The notes beneath the pieces are model-generated. The model saw nothing but the letters and a program-made list of their open reading frames with translations. It had not been told where the DNA came from and did not search any database. The position numbers and the translations under genes are program-made. This document shows, piece by piece, positions 50,600-62,061 of a DNA stretch of 64,000 bases. Each line of letters starts with the position of its first letter. Position 1 is the stretch's first letter. Origin of the DNA: Calycina herbarum (taxonomy: Eukaryota > Ascomycota > Leotiomycetes > Helotiales > Pezizellaceae); NCBI GenBank assembly GCA_001414485.1, contig LLEY01000021.1:372001-436000 (forward strand), written 5' to 3'.

Positions 50600-53500
50600 C
50601 GTCTATTCTATCTTCCTACGCTTGTATCTAGCTTTGTAAAGCCCTTGGCGGACCAGCGTAGAATAGATTAGCGAGGTGAAAATCGCGTAATTTGTATAGA
50701 TAATACTTAAAATTTAAGGCTGGATACTACTATAGATTAGGGTTATAGCTTAACTATTGAACCCTGTATTAGAGCTTTCTACGGACTACCTTTATAGCTA
50801 AGACTTCTTTCACTTCCTACTCTTCCTGATCTATAACCTGTATTAGCGGGGGTGGTTCGTTTACCTATCTAGGTAGCGGATCTATAGCGGCCTTACAGAG
50901 CAGTAACAGGTGGAATACGGGGTATATACAGAAGTGGTCTAGCAGTTCGAGCCGGAAAGAGTGTCCTTCGCAGGCTGTAATCCGGAACGGACCCTCGTTT
51001 TGTCTATCTAGCTTATAGCTTAGCCGGTCTGTCTTCTAATTATAAGTCGATACCTAAACAAAGTCGTCTATGTCAAAGTCTACCGCTCTTCGAATCCGGT
51101 TCGCGGACCTTATATAGCGGTCTTATACTTTACTAACCAATTCCTTTACCACGGTCTAAGTGTCGTATATTCTCTGTATAAGTGCTTCTACATCGGTCCG
51201 GTTAAGCTATTCGTAGACCGTTACAGATTTATCTAGACGGTTCTAATCGAAGGATATAGTAGCTACGTATCTATTAATTACTTTAAAAGGCGAGAGCCTA
51301 CCTAGGCTCTCGTATAGAAGCGTAAGCTGAGCGTAGTCTAGAATAGGGATAAGTTCGCTCTAGTTGTCTTAATAGTAACTAACAAAAGGCTATAGGCGTT
51401 GATTAATCTATTAGTTTATAATTTCGGTTTATCTGTTAGTTTATAGGTAGAAAGTAGTAGATAGCTTAAGCTTTATACTAAGGATTCCGTAGAATTCAGA
51501 CTAGAAAGAAGAAATAAACTATAGTTCACGGTCTAAAACAATACTTTACAGATAGCCGTAGGTTCGATAGATCTATATAACGTATATTCGAGCTATATCT
51601 TAGACTATAACTGTCTTTAGATAGGGGATCGAGACCGATTACTTAGTTAGGCGATCTATAACTACTTATAAGGTATCGTAACCTTATTTATTAGTAGGGA
51701 AAGACTTATAGTCTATAGTGATATGCTACTAGGGACGTTCTAGAACTAGTAACAGGTGTAAAAACCTAGGTTTACAGTCGCGAGAAACCGTAGCACGTCG
51801 ACAGTCTCCGTAGTTACTAATATAGGTTTCTATAGACGTCTGTAAACCTTTCTACTAGTATCTACGGGCGAGGATAGCTACTGTCTTTGTCCGTCTAGGG
51901 TAAGCCGTAGATACTTATATATAAGCCTTATAGATTAGGTCCGTCTATAAGGTGCTTTAATTAGGAACTACGAGTCTCTTTTGCTAAAGAAGTAAGCCGT
52001 TCTCTATTATCTAGTTTTAGTACCCGCGGGTAGCTTTCGTTCAGTCGTCTTCTAAGTCTAAAGAGTTACGGTTAGTAGTAAGTAACTAGTCGATAAGGTT
52101 AAGCGAGGGTTCTAAGGTAACTAGGGCTAACGTTATAAGAGGGTCTAATCGAGTAGTAATACGTAGATCTAACTAATTAGACGTAAGCAAGGTTTATTAT
52201 CTTATAGACGCTTTTAGGTCGTTCTACGGGTTAACGTCTTAGTCTCGGCGTATTAGTATGTCCGTTTTCTCGTTCTACTTACTAGATTAAAACGTAATTA
52301 TAAAATAGAACTCTAATAGAAACTCTGCCTATCTTACTTACCGCTGGTTTAAGGTTTTAGAGGTTATAAAGTACTCTAAAGCCTTATAATTAGTGAAGAC
52401 CTTGATCCGGGAGCTAGTCTAAGTAAGATCCGCTTACTATTGTCTAAAAAAGCGTATAATAGCTAACATCTCCTTATTATAGATTTAGTAGTTTAGCTCG
52501 GCAGGGTTTATCGTCTTCGAGAAGTAGTCTACAGGTCTCCACGGTTCGGTTTCAGATATACGTTGTAACATTATAGCTATAACTACTCCGTTAGAAGCGT
52601 TAGTCTTAACCATAGTCTCTAAATCGGCTGTAAAGTAGTGTAAGAGAGAGGCGGTAACTAAGGCTTCTTTTAATATATTAAAAGCCTTCTTATATTCTAA
52701 GTCGAACTTAAACAGCACTTCCTTTCCTATAAGATAGTTTAGTAGACGAGTAATCCGTCTATAATCCTAAATAAAACATTAGTAAAAGTTGTAAAAACCT
52801 AGAAAGGACTAGATACCCTTAACAGTACTAGGATATTTCTAGGAAACGATTACTAAGATCTTCTCTAGGTCGACTTCGATTCCGTCTATAGAGATAATAA
52901 AACTAAGGTACTTCGTATAAGTAACGTAGAACTCTATCTTCTTAATATCTACTTATAGTCTAGCTTTATAGAGCTATTCTAAGACCTTACAAACGTATTT
53001 AACATATTCGAGCTTATTATTAGAGTATATAAGAATATTATTAAGATAAGCTATATAAAAGTTATTAAGATATTCTATAAAAACACTATTTATATACCTC
53101 TGGTATATAGTAGGACCGTTAGTTAAGCTAAAAGGCAATACCTTATATTTAAATATACTATAACAGGTCTAAAAGGTTATAAGTTCTTCTAACTCTAGAT
53201 CTATATATATACGGTTAAAAGCTTAACGAATGTCGAGCTTTATAAGGATTTTAGTACTAGTAATTTATATAAGAGTTTCGTTAATTAGTAGAAGAGGGTG
53301 CTAGTTCTTATAAGTAAGGTTATTAAGTTTCTAGTAGTCGACATAGAGCTGTAAGCTTCTGTTAGGCTTCTTTATAAACAGTACTAGAGAGGCGAAAGAG
53401 GTATAGCTAGGAATAATAAACCCTTTATCAAGGTTATTAAGGATATACTGTTTTATAGCTAGAAGTTTCTTAGTCGTTATTCTATATAACAGGCTATATA

Positions 53501-54300
53501 ATAGGGTATTTAGACCTATAAGTTCGATCTAGTGGTTGACTTAGTTTTATAGTAGAGGAAGCTTATCTAAAGCTCTCTTTAAAAAGACATTCTTAAAGTC
53601 TATATATTCCTAGTAAACGTTCTGTTCTACTAGTTGTTCGTCTAAAGCGTAATCTACTAAAGAGAGCTCTATATATAACCTGTCTATAAGAGTATAGTCG
53701 ATCTCTTATAAGCTAGTAGAGAAGACTTCGTTATCGCGCTTTTAAAGGTTAAGTTTAAAAGCAGCAGCTCTAATATAATAGATATTAATAGTAAAGTCTT
53801 CCGTAGGTTTACAGATGTCTATAAGCGAGCTCACAGCCGCTTTACAGTCTGTAACTGAACGTTTTCCTAAGGAGGATCGACGACGTTATTAGTAGTTAGA
53901 AATAAGAACCTATATTCTATTCTAGGCAGAGACGAGGTCTTACTAAAAGCTTTTGTCTAGAATTTCCTCGAGAGTGACTAGTAGCAGGGTTTAGCGCTAG
54001 CTTCGAGGCAGTATCGAATAGATTAATATAGGTTCCTCTATAGCATTCTAGCAGAGGTCGCGGTTCTCTATATCCTCCTAAGCCTAGAGGTCTAGCGAGG
54101 AGATAGTTATCGATTCCCTAGTAATAGGTACTAAGTAATTAAATCGACGAACTAGGGGGAGGGATTCTAGCTACTTAATCTTACGGCTACGGACTACTAA
54201 CTTTACGTTTACGTTCGTAAGCTATTAACAGCCGATAATAATATCGTATTCGCTGATATTAGTGATTAAGAAGAGCGTATTAGTAAACTGTCGTCTATCG
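50600..54300 (-). pseudogene. B1 pol with C-terminal chromodomain
   Basis: On the minus strand: protease about 54300-54180, RT about 53560-52850 with catalytic box read as YLNN (both Asp changed) near 53040, RNase H with a surviving open frame 52718-52485 (NASNGVVIAI, PVDYFSKTINPAELNY), integrase about 52250-51000 (SFQSEFYGILSIKLKLSTTF, TDRQTEIIN) and a chromodomain about 50800-50620 (EVKEVLAIKVVRRKL, YRVQ, SYNPNL, LRDFHLANL). Coherent in one frame except for RIP stops. Confidence 0.87.
52485..52718 (-). pseudogene. Open RNase H fragment of B1
   Basis: The longest intact piece of any transposon protein in the window, 77 codons from an internal Met. Contains the RT connection and the start of RNase H (LETMVKTNASNGVV, where a TDAS motif is expected, so the first catalytic Asp reads Asn), then FSKTINPAELNY. 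It is part of pol, not a separate gene. Confidence 0.9.
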
Positions 54301-54649
54301 ATACTTAGTATTAAGCGAATAACACGAGTAATCGCTAGTCTTTTATATCTATTAAACCCTGTAATTGATATTACGTATAATAGCTTTTCTATAGCCTATC
54401 TATAATATTAACTTAACTAGTTAGCTAAAGCCGTATTAATAAATAGCTATCTATTTACTCTAGTATTAATAAGTCTAGTAGTATTAAAAGCATATCTATT
54501 CTTAATTAAAGTATATATAGTTATAAAAGCCTTTCCGCCTATTATATAACTTAGATTAAGAGGTTAAGATCTAAGTTTATTTTACTCTAAAGAGGAGACT
54601 TACTTCAGAGCTGTTCTTTTCCCGAGTCCTTATAGACGAGTTCCTCGTT

Positions 54650-55850
54650 AGCCGATTCTTCTCCAGATGCTTATAGTCCGTAGGAGTCCGTAAGCGAGTC
54701 TTCAGCGTCTTCTAATAGCTTAATAGCTATAGAGGGTTTTCAAGAGAGAGGGCATTTACTAGTATAGTACCTAGGTTTATTGTAATTATAATAGATAACG
54801 TCTGCTATATCCTAGACAGGAGTCGTACTCTTATAAGTAGGCAAAGGAGTCTTACGGTCCGTAACTGGAGAGTAACAGACCGGGCTTTAGGTTAGCGGAT
54901 AACTAATAGTAGCACGTAGAGCCGGAAGTTAGTAAGTTAATCTATAGCCGGTAAGGAAACCTCTTATAGGTAGGCGGCGGTTATAGCAAGCTATAAGGCG
55001 TTCCTTAATAGTTACCCCGTCTTAATAGATAGAGTAACAGCGGTTATATAACTAGTTAAAGGTTACTAGGGTAATTTAGACTAGCGAGATGCTTACTTAG
55101 AGAGCTAGCGTAAGCTTCTGGTATAAATCTTCGGACTACTTACTTGACAGGATATAAGCCTTAGTTGTAAGGCTTAAGAAGGTTGCTTTAAACATAGTAA
55201 AAGTCTTGTCCTCTTATATTAAGAGTTTATAAAAGACCTTACAGGCCTCTATAGCTTCGTTACTATCTATAAACAAGGTATCTAGATGTGTAAGCATATC
55301 TATAACGTCTATAAATAAGGTAGAGGAACTGAAATCTATCTATAGTTCTAAATACTCTTATGCTACGTCGGAAGTAGCTATAAAGACAAAGGTAAGTTTA
55401 TCTTATTCGTCCTCGAAGAGGTTCTTTCTTATTTTACTAGCTAAGATAATCCACTAGGCCTTATATAACGAGGAGATGCCGTTCTTGAGTTTCTCGCTAT
55501 CTTAGAACTTATAAGCAGAATTGTCGGAACTAAATTAGGAACAGGAGGAGTCAGTAGTAGCCTCTCGGAGAGCTTGCGTATACTCGCGGCTTAGGAGAGG
55601 GTTGTCAGAGTGGTTTACAGGCAACGGGGTTTAGTAAAGTTGCGCACGTAAAGAGAGGATTTCAGCCCGTAAACGAACGTTTTCGTCCGTAGAAGGCTCG
55701 CTTATAGCAGGGGAGGTAGGCGAGGGAGAGGCGACTCTAGGGGTGTTATCCGGTTATTAAGACTCGGTTCGAGACGAGCTAGTAGGTGTCTTCTCTTTTC
55801 TACCACGACTACTTCGAGTATCAGCTATTATATTATCGGAAAGGAAGGAG
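54650..55850 (-). pseudogene. B1 gag
   Basis: Minus-strand Gag ending in a zinc knuckle near 54800-54752 that reads YYNYNKPRYYTSKCP (Cys and His turned to Tyr, spacing as in CX2CX4HX4C). The N-terminal half is Ser/Arg-rich. Opens about 55830 just after a spacer from the primer site. Confidence 0.7.
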
Positions 55851-56085
55851 AGGTTATAAAAAAGGTTATATAGGCTGTTATAGGCGTGTCTTTCGAGGAG
55901 ATAAGTCGTTATAGATACAAAGATGCTCGAGGGATCCGTTTATAAGAAGAGGAGCTGTTATAGGCGGAGGAGGAGGGTTATAATTATACTATTATAAGTA
56001 TAAGATCTTCTAGCTATTATAAGCGTAGAATCTGGTCGATATTATAATCCTTCGTAGAGAGTAAAAAGGGTTGAGCTTTAAATAA

Positions 56086-56317
56086 TATCACGATCTATAT
56101 CTAAAGGCAAAGGTATAAGAGTATATATATATATATTCGAGAATTTAAAGCTACAGTTCTAAGAATAAGAGAATACGGAATATATACTCTACGAAAAAGA
56201 GGTATTCCTACTAACTATAAAGAGCCTTTAATCTCGTTATAAATCCGTCCAAGCGTTGCGGCTCTGACGGTCACGTGTAGGACCGAGAATCACGTGTTAC
56301 GGACCAGCGCCGTAACA
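56086..56317 (-). repeat. B1 5' LTR
   Basis: 232 bases. Holds AGCTTTAAAT on the element strand (56152-56143), complementary to ATTTAAAGCT at 56083-56074 just inside the LTR, about 34 bases after a TATATATT box. The outer end is GTTACGGACCAGCGCCGTAACA, itself an inverted repeat. Confidence 0.92.
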
Positions 56318-56328
56318 CTGATATTAAT

Positions 56329-56658
56329 AGAATAAATATTATATACTAAGATAGAATTATTAATTAATAAACTATTCTAATAAAAATTAATATTAAAGAA
56401 TACTACTTAAATATATAATTCGATATTATTAAAATAAGAAGTAAGGAAGTAATACTTAGTATACTATAGATTTAAGAATATAATCTAGATATTAACTAGA
56501 AGACTTAAATAATAACCTTTAGTTAATATAAATATATAGGTTTATATTTATAGCTATAAGACTAGAATAAGATTAGCGCTACCTCTTCTAATATACTAGA
56601 ATACCTAGTCTAGGGTCCTTTATAGGTTAGTAAGTTAGCTAATAATAAAATACCTATA
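56329..56658 (+). pseudogene. C4 protease-RT linker
   Basis: C4 sequence matching C1 13725-14045 and C5 45090-45410. No intact frame. Cut at TA 56657-56658 by Fot1-3. Confidence 0.75.
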
Positions 56659-58536
56659 ACGTAGTTTATTACCGAGTCGTATATATTACCGAGTCGTATA
56701 CTTTTCTACTACTCTACTATCTTAAAATATAATAAAACTACTATAATATATTAAAATTATTAAAACTACTTAGAATCTAATAAACTAGATATATCTATAG
56801 CCTTTTAATAAGTCTGTATATTATAACTAGTTTTCTTATAAGTACTATAACGTTACTAAGTCGATTGTCCTTTATTCTCTCTACTCTCTCTTAAGCGCTT
56901 ACTATATTAAACCTGCTTCTCCGTATTCTTCTAAGCTAATCTGTTCTATATATCCTCTATAGTAAGTGTACTACCTTCTTAGATACGGGACTTTTTAGCT
57001 CTTCAGCGTTTACTAAGAGCTTTATTTACTACTCGAAGTATATAGTTCTCAGCTAATAAGAGAGTTACCTTATAAGCTAATTACTCTATATCTTTCGCTA
57101 ACGAAGTTATTATCTAGAAAATAGGTATTAGTAAGCTTTCTTAGTAATAAATAATACGATCTTTAATAAGAGTTAATTACGAAAGAGCTTTAGTAGAGTT
57201 ATAAGATATCTAAGAAGTCTATAGAGTAGCGTCGGCAAAGGGGGGTCTAGTAGATATAGAAGTCTATAACTTAATATCGAGCTTTAAGATTATAGTCTAG
57301 GGATCTAGAGATACTAGGCTAGCTCTATAGAACCTAGCTTTAGCGTTTTAGATTATAATTAACTTATTATAAGCTATGTAGAAAGCTAAAAAGAACTCGA
57401 CCTTAGTAATATAGTTAATATAAGCCTTAATAAAGGTCTTAATTTCACGCTTATATATATGTTTAAGAATACTAAAATATCTAACGTCGAGTAGCTAGGT
57501 AAGATAGAACGAATAAGAGAGTAGACAGAGAGTAATAATATTATTAGCTTTATAATACTCTTAGAATATTACTAATTTATAGCTTTTATGTCTATCTAGA
57601 ACTAATATCTAATATAGCTCTTTTACTTAACTCCGAGTATATTTATCGAAGTGTTTAAGCTATTCTAGACCTGTCTTATTATTAGTCTATCTATTACTTA
57701 TCGGTTTAATTACCTAGTTATTAGAAAGACTACTCTTAGTATACTAACTAGTAAGGTGATTTTTCTCTTAAACTACTAAGAATAGAGAGATACTTAAACC
57801 CTCTCTATTAATATAGATAATTACTATAGCTTATTCTCGATTACCTAGCTAGACAGCCTTATCTCTACTACGTTAATTAGTATATATAATAACTATTCCT
57901 ACGTAGATAATACCTATTATAAAACCAGTCTCGTCGAAGTTATAGAAATCGCTGTTCTAGATTCTATATTTCGTCTATATATTCTCTATAAGCTGAAACC
58001 ACGTTCTAATAAGTTTAAGATCCTCGTAGAGAGCTCTTTAGAAGTTATAGACGCGATTAAAACACGTCTTTAACTCTAGACGTCGTTGTATAAATCGATA
58101 CACCTAGAGCTTACTAACGCGTTCTCCTATATATAACTCGAGAATATAATTTACTATATCTTCTATACTAGGCAGCTAGGGTGTAAATCCTCTTATATTT
58201 AGATTAAGTATATATTAAATAATTACCTTCTTCTCTACTTTAGTTAACTTATAATAATTAGTCTTAGTTTCGTATTAAGAAGTTCAACGAGCTATTCTAT
58301 TATATAGTATAGCTTTAGAGATATTATAGAGCTTTATAGCTTTATAATAACTAATATTCTTAGATATTTAAATAGCTTTAATAGCTAAGATAATTCGTTC
58401 TTCTTTAGATTAGAATTCTATTATTAGTTATTAAGAAAATACACGTTAAAGATAGTAGATAGTAAAATATAAAAAAGTAGACGACTCGGTAATATATACG
58501 ACTCGATAATATATACGACTCGATAATAAACCAGGT
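56659..58536 (-). mobile_element. Fot1/pogo DNA transposon Fot1-3, complete
   Basis: 1878 bases, TSD TA (56657-56658, 58537-58538). Inverted ends with subterminal direct repeats of about 17 bases (TTACCGAGTCGTATATA): two at the left, three at the right. Transposase on the minus strand with catalytic motif NFDETGFIIGIIYVG (57949-57905) intact and the C-terminal tail near 57000-56900. Same subfamily ends as Fot1-1, different from Fot1-2. Confidence 0.9.
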
Positions 58537-58538
58537 TA

Positions 58539-61450
58539 TAGTATAGAAAATTTAAGATATTATTTAAAAACCTAGAAGACTTATAAGCCTTACTAGAATA
58601 TTACTTATAAGATTATAAGATTAAACTAAAAGAGAGTTATAACTTTAAAAAGCAGAAGCTTTAGTTATATAACTAGAAAAACCTATAGAGAATAGAAAGT
58701 TATATAAGAGAAGATATTAAGAAGAGATATATTAGAAAATCTAAGTTACTAATTACTTTAAATATACTTATTATTAAGAAAAAGAATAACTTAGATAGAA
58801 GAGTATATATTAATTACTAAGAAGTAAATTATACTATAGTTAAGAACGCTTATCTATTACCTAGTAGCTAATACTTATAAGATAAGTTAAGTAAAGTAGT
58901 ACGATTTATAAAACTAGATTAATAAAACGCTTATAGACTTATATAAATAGAAAACAGTGTTCGTCTTACTATTAGATCTCTATAAATATATAGTTATACT
59001 ATTTAGACTATATAACGTACTAGCTATATACTAGAAATAAAATAATAATATTTTAGAAGATCTTCTAAGAATAATAGTAATTTATTATTTAGATAATATT
59101 CTAATCTTCTTAGAAAAAGAAAAGTAGTATAAGAGATATATAAGAGAAGTTTTATAATAGCTACTAAAGATAGATTCCTATCTTAAACTTTTAAATATAA
59201 GTTTAAAGTAACTTAGACACTTTTCCTAAGATAGATATTTAGCTTAGAGAAAATAGAAATAGATCTAGTAAAGATCTAGAATATCTTAAACTAGAAATTA
59301 CTATAAAATATAAAAGATATATAGTTCTTTCTTAGATTTATAAATTTCTACTATCTATTTATTAAAGACTATATAAAAATTACTAAACTAATATTAGTAC
59401 TAATTAAAAAAGCTATTATATTTATATAGAATAAATAAGTTAAGAATACTTTTTAAAAAATTAAAATAATATTTATAGAAAAACCTATTTTATATAATTT
59501 TAACGTAGATAAGCCTAGTATAGTAGAAATAGACGTCTTAGATATAGTAGTAGATATAGTTTACTTATAACTAAATAATAAAAGGAAACTTATATCTATT
59601 ATATATTACTCTAAAATATTTAATCTAGTATAGTAGAACTATAACATCTTTAATAAAGAATTACTTACTATAGTAATAGTTCTAGAATACTAGAGAATAT
59701 ACTTTTAAAGAGTAAAATATCTAGTTATAGTTCTAACTAACTATAAGAATTTAAGAATATTTATAAAAACAAAAGAACTTATAACTAGATAACTAGTAAG
59801 ATAGTCTAAAATATTATTAGAGTTTAATATTATTATATATTATATAAGTAGAATATTAAACGCTTAAGCTAATACTCTTAATAGGAAACCTAGGTATAAG
59901 AGAAATAAAGAGTATAAGAAGATTATAATCTTTAAAACTCTTAAGAATAGAGATATAGCTCTAACTGTTTATAAGGTTATAGTACTAGAGGAAGTTAATC
60001 TCTAGAGAAATAAGATCTAGAATACTTAAGAAAGAGAACGACCTTAGATACTTTAAGAAGAAAGAAACCTAGAGTAGAAATAGAATATTAATATATACTA
60101 TTCTTATAAAGAATAAAACTATAAGAATAAGTATAAGAAAGAGAAACTTTAAGTTTCTAACTTATATATAAGGGAATTTGTTTAGGAATACTATATAGTA
60201 CTAGCCTATAGATACTAGGGAATTAGAAGAACTCTCTAGAGAATTAAATAATATTACTATATCGATAGAGTATTAAGAGTAGTTAAGGAAGTATTAGTAG
60301 AGTATAATACCTATACTTAGAATAAGGCTTTCTACTATATACTATATAAATAGATAAATATAACTCTAATACTATAAATACCTTAGAAATCTATCTCTTA
60401 GGATTTTATTATTAAGCTACTAAAATCTAAAGATCTAATAACAGAGGTTAAGTATAACTCGATCCTAGTTATTATAGAATAACTTACGAAGTATATAATT
60501 TTAGTACTATATATAGAGTTAAGTATTTATATTTCTTAAAGAAGTAGTCTTAAGATATAGACTACTAGAAGAAATACTCTTAGATAGAGATAAACTCTTT
60601 ATCTTAAAATTTTAGATTACTCTTATAAAGTAATTAGATATAAAAAGAAAGTTTTTATAGCTTTTTACTCTTAGATAAATAGAGGAAACGAACGAATAAA
60701 TTAAGTAGTTAAAATATACTTTTATTATTATATAAACTACTAGTAAAATAACTAGGTAGAACTACTATCTTTAGTATAGTTTACTTATAGTAGTTTAGTA
60801 ATAGAAATAATACTTATTATACTATTCTAGACTAACTTTAGCTATAAATTAGTAGTATATCGAGAACTACTAACTATAACTATTAATAATTAGCTTACTT
60901 ATATTTAGGTCTTGAAAATTAAGAGATTATATAAAGAACTTATAAAGGACTTATAGTTTATAGTTAAAAGAAACGTATACTATTATAATAAACAACGTAG
61001 TTAGAAGCTAATATTAAAAGAAGAGAATAAAGTCTACTTAGTATAGAAAAATATTAATATAAAAAGACTAAGTAATAAGTTAGACTATAAAAAACTTAGA
61101 CTATTTAAAATTAAACGAGTTAGAGGACTTTTAAACTACGAATTAGTACTATTATAAATAATAAATATCTACCTAGTATTCTATATATCTCTACTTAAAC
61201 TAGTACTACTAGGAGTACTACTAGCTCTACTTATAGAAATTTAACTAGTAAACCTAAATACTAAATACAAAGTTAAAAGGATTCTTAACTATAGACTTAT
61301 TAGAGAACGAGTTAAGTACTTAATTAAATAGTTAGATTACTTATATTTAGAAAATACTTAAGAACTTAAAAGAAATATCAGCTATTACTTAGAGGAACTT
61401 TAGAAGTTCTACTAACGAAACCTAAGACTGCTTATATCTCGTAGTTAAGA
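58539..61450 (+). pseudogene. C4 pol: RT, RNase H, integrase, chromodomain
   Basis: Colinear with C5 45425-48270. RT box reads YLDN near 59090, RNase H about 59500-59870, integrase about 60180-61190, chromodomain about 61260-61400 (KYKVKRILNYRLIRERVKYL, LDYLYLENT). Densely stopped. Confidence 0.8.
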
Positions 61451-61469
61451 GAGAAGGCCTTAGAAAAGT

Positions 61470-61870
61470 ATAGATTAAGAGCAGAGTTAGATTCGATAAG
61501 AGGTATTAAGACTACTAGCTAAGTAACCTCCGCTTCCTTCTTTTCCTTCTCTATCTACTTCTCCTTCTTATTCTTTTTTTTCTTTATAGCTTTATCTAGC
61601 TTATTTAGAGATAAAAGCCCGTGCTATAGTATCTCTCGCTTATACTCGTCTAAGAAATGTTATTATTTCCTAAGACGAAGAATTTTCGCTATTACCTTCT
61701 CTTTCTTCGCTTAAAGCTTCTTCTGTTATTTATTAAAGAATTCCTAGAACTAAAGAGAAGAGGTCTTATTCTACTCTTTTACGTTATAAAGCTTATTATA
61801 AAGAGTATAAGTAGAACACTTATTATCTATAGTAATATACTATTAGATTACCTCTTTTAAGGTATTTATA
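61470..61870 (-). pseudogene. Antisense coiled-coil ORF of C4
   Basis: Minus strand reads ITIDNKCSTYTLYNKLYNVK, NKTSSL, EFFNK, AKKEKVIAKILRLRK, HFLDEYKREIL, HGLLSLNKLDKAIKKKKNKK with RIP-type stops. Best preserved of the three family C antisense ORFs. The plus-strand open frame at 61657-61860 is its shadow. Lys-rich, helical, no known domain. Confidence 0.58.
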
Positions 61871-62061
61871 TAATATATATAAGAACGTATTTCGTCGCTA
61901 GTTCTTTCTATTTATAGAAAGACGTTAGTATAATATCTTTTTAGTTTAGATTTTAAAGTAGAAAGGCTTATAATAGGAAAAAGAAAAGACTGCTAGTCTA
62001 TCGACGATATTTCTTAGGTTATACTTAAGTATAGAGACACGCTAGTCTAAGAAGGGGATAG

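Larger units (their letters stand above)
50294..56317 (-). mobile_element. Gypsy chromovirus B1, full length, youngest and least RIP-mutated
   Basis: Complete element of 6024 bases read on the minus strand, LTRs 50294-50525 and 56086-56317 (232 bases each), TSD CTGAT (50289-50293 and 56318-56322). CA and TG dinucleotides are clearly more frequent here than in neighbours and one 77-codon stretch of RNase H is still open. Nested inside A3 inside C4, so it is younger than both. Confidence 0.93.
50052..56323 (+). repeat. Solo LTR A3, split by B1
   Basis: Without B1 this is one 243-base LTR-A (50052-50293 plus base 56323), TATCAAGGG ... GCTCTGATA, flanked by TTAAT on both sides (50047-50051 and 56324-56328). 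A full A element must have inserted in C4 and lost its interior by LTR-LTR recombination before B1 entered one base from the LTR end. Confidence 0.9.

Noticed and set aside
61657..61860. Open, Leu-rich frame on the plus strand
   Set aside because: Low-complexity shadow of the antisense ORF of C4; the corresponding stretches in C1 and C5 are not open on the plus strand.
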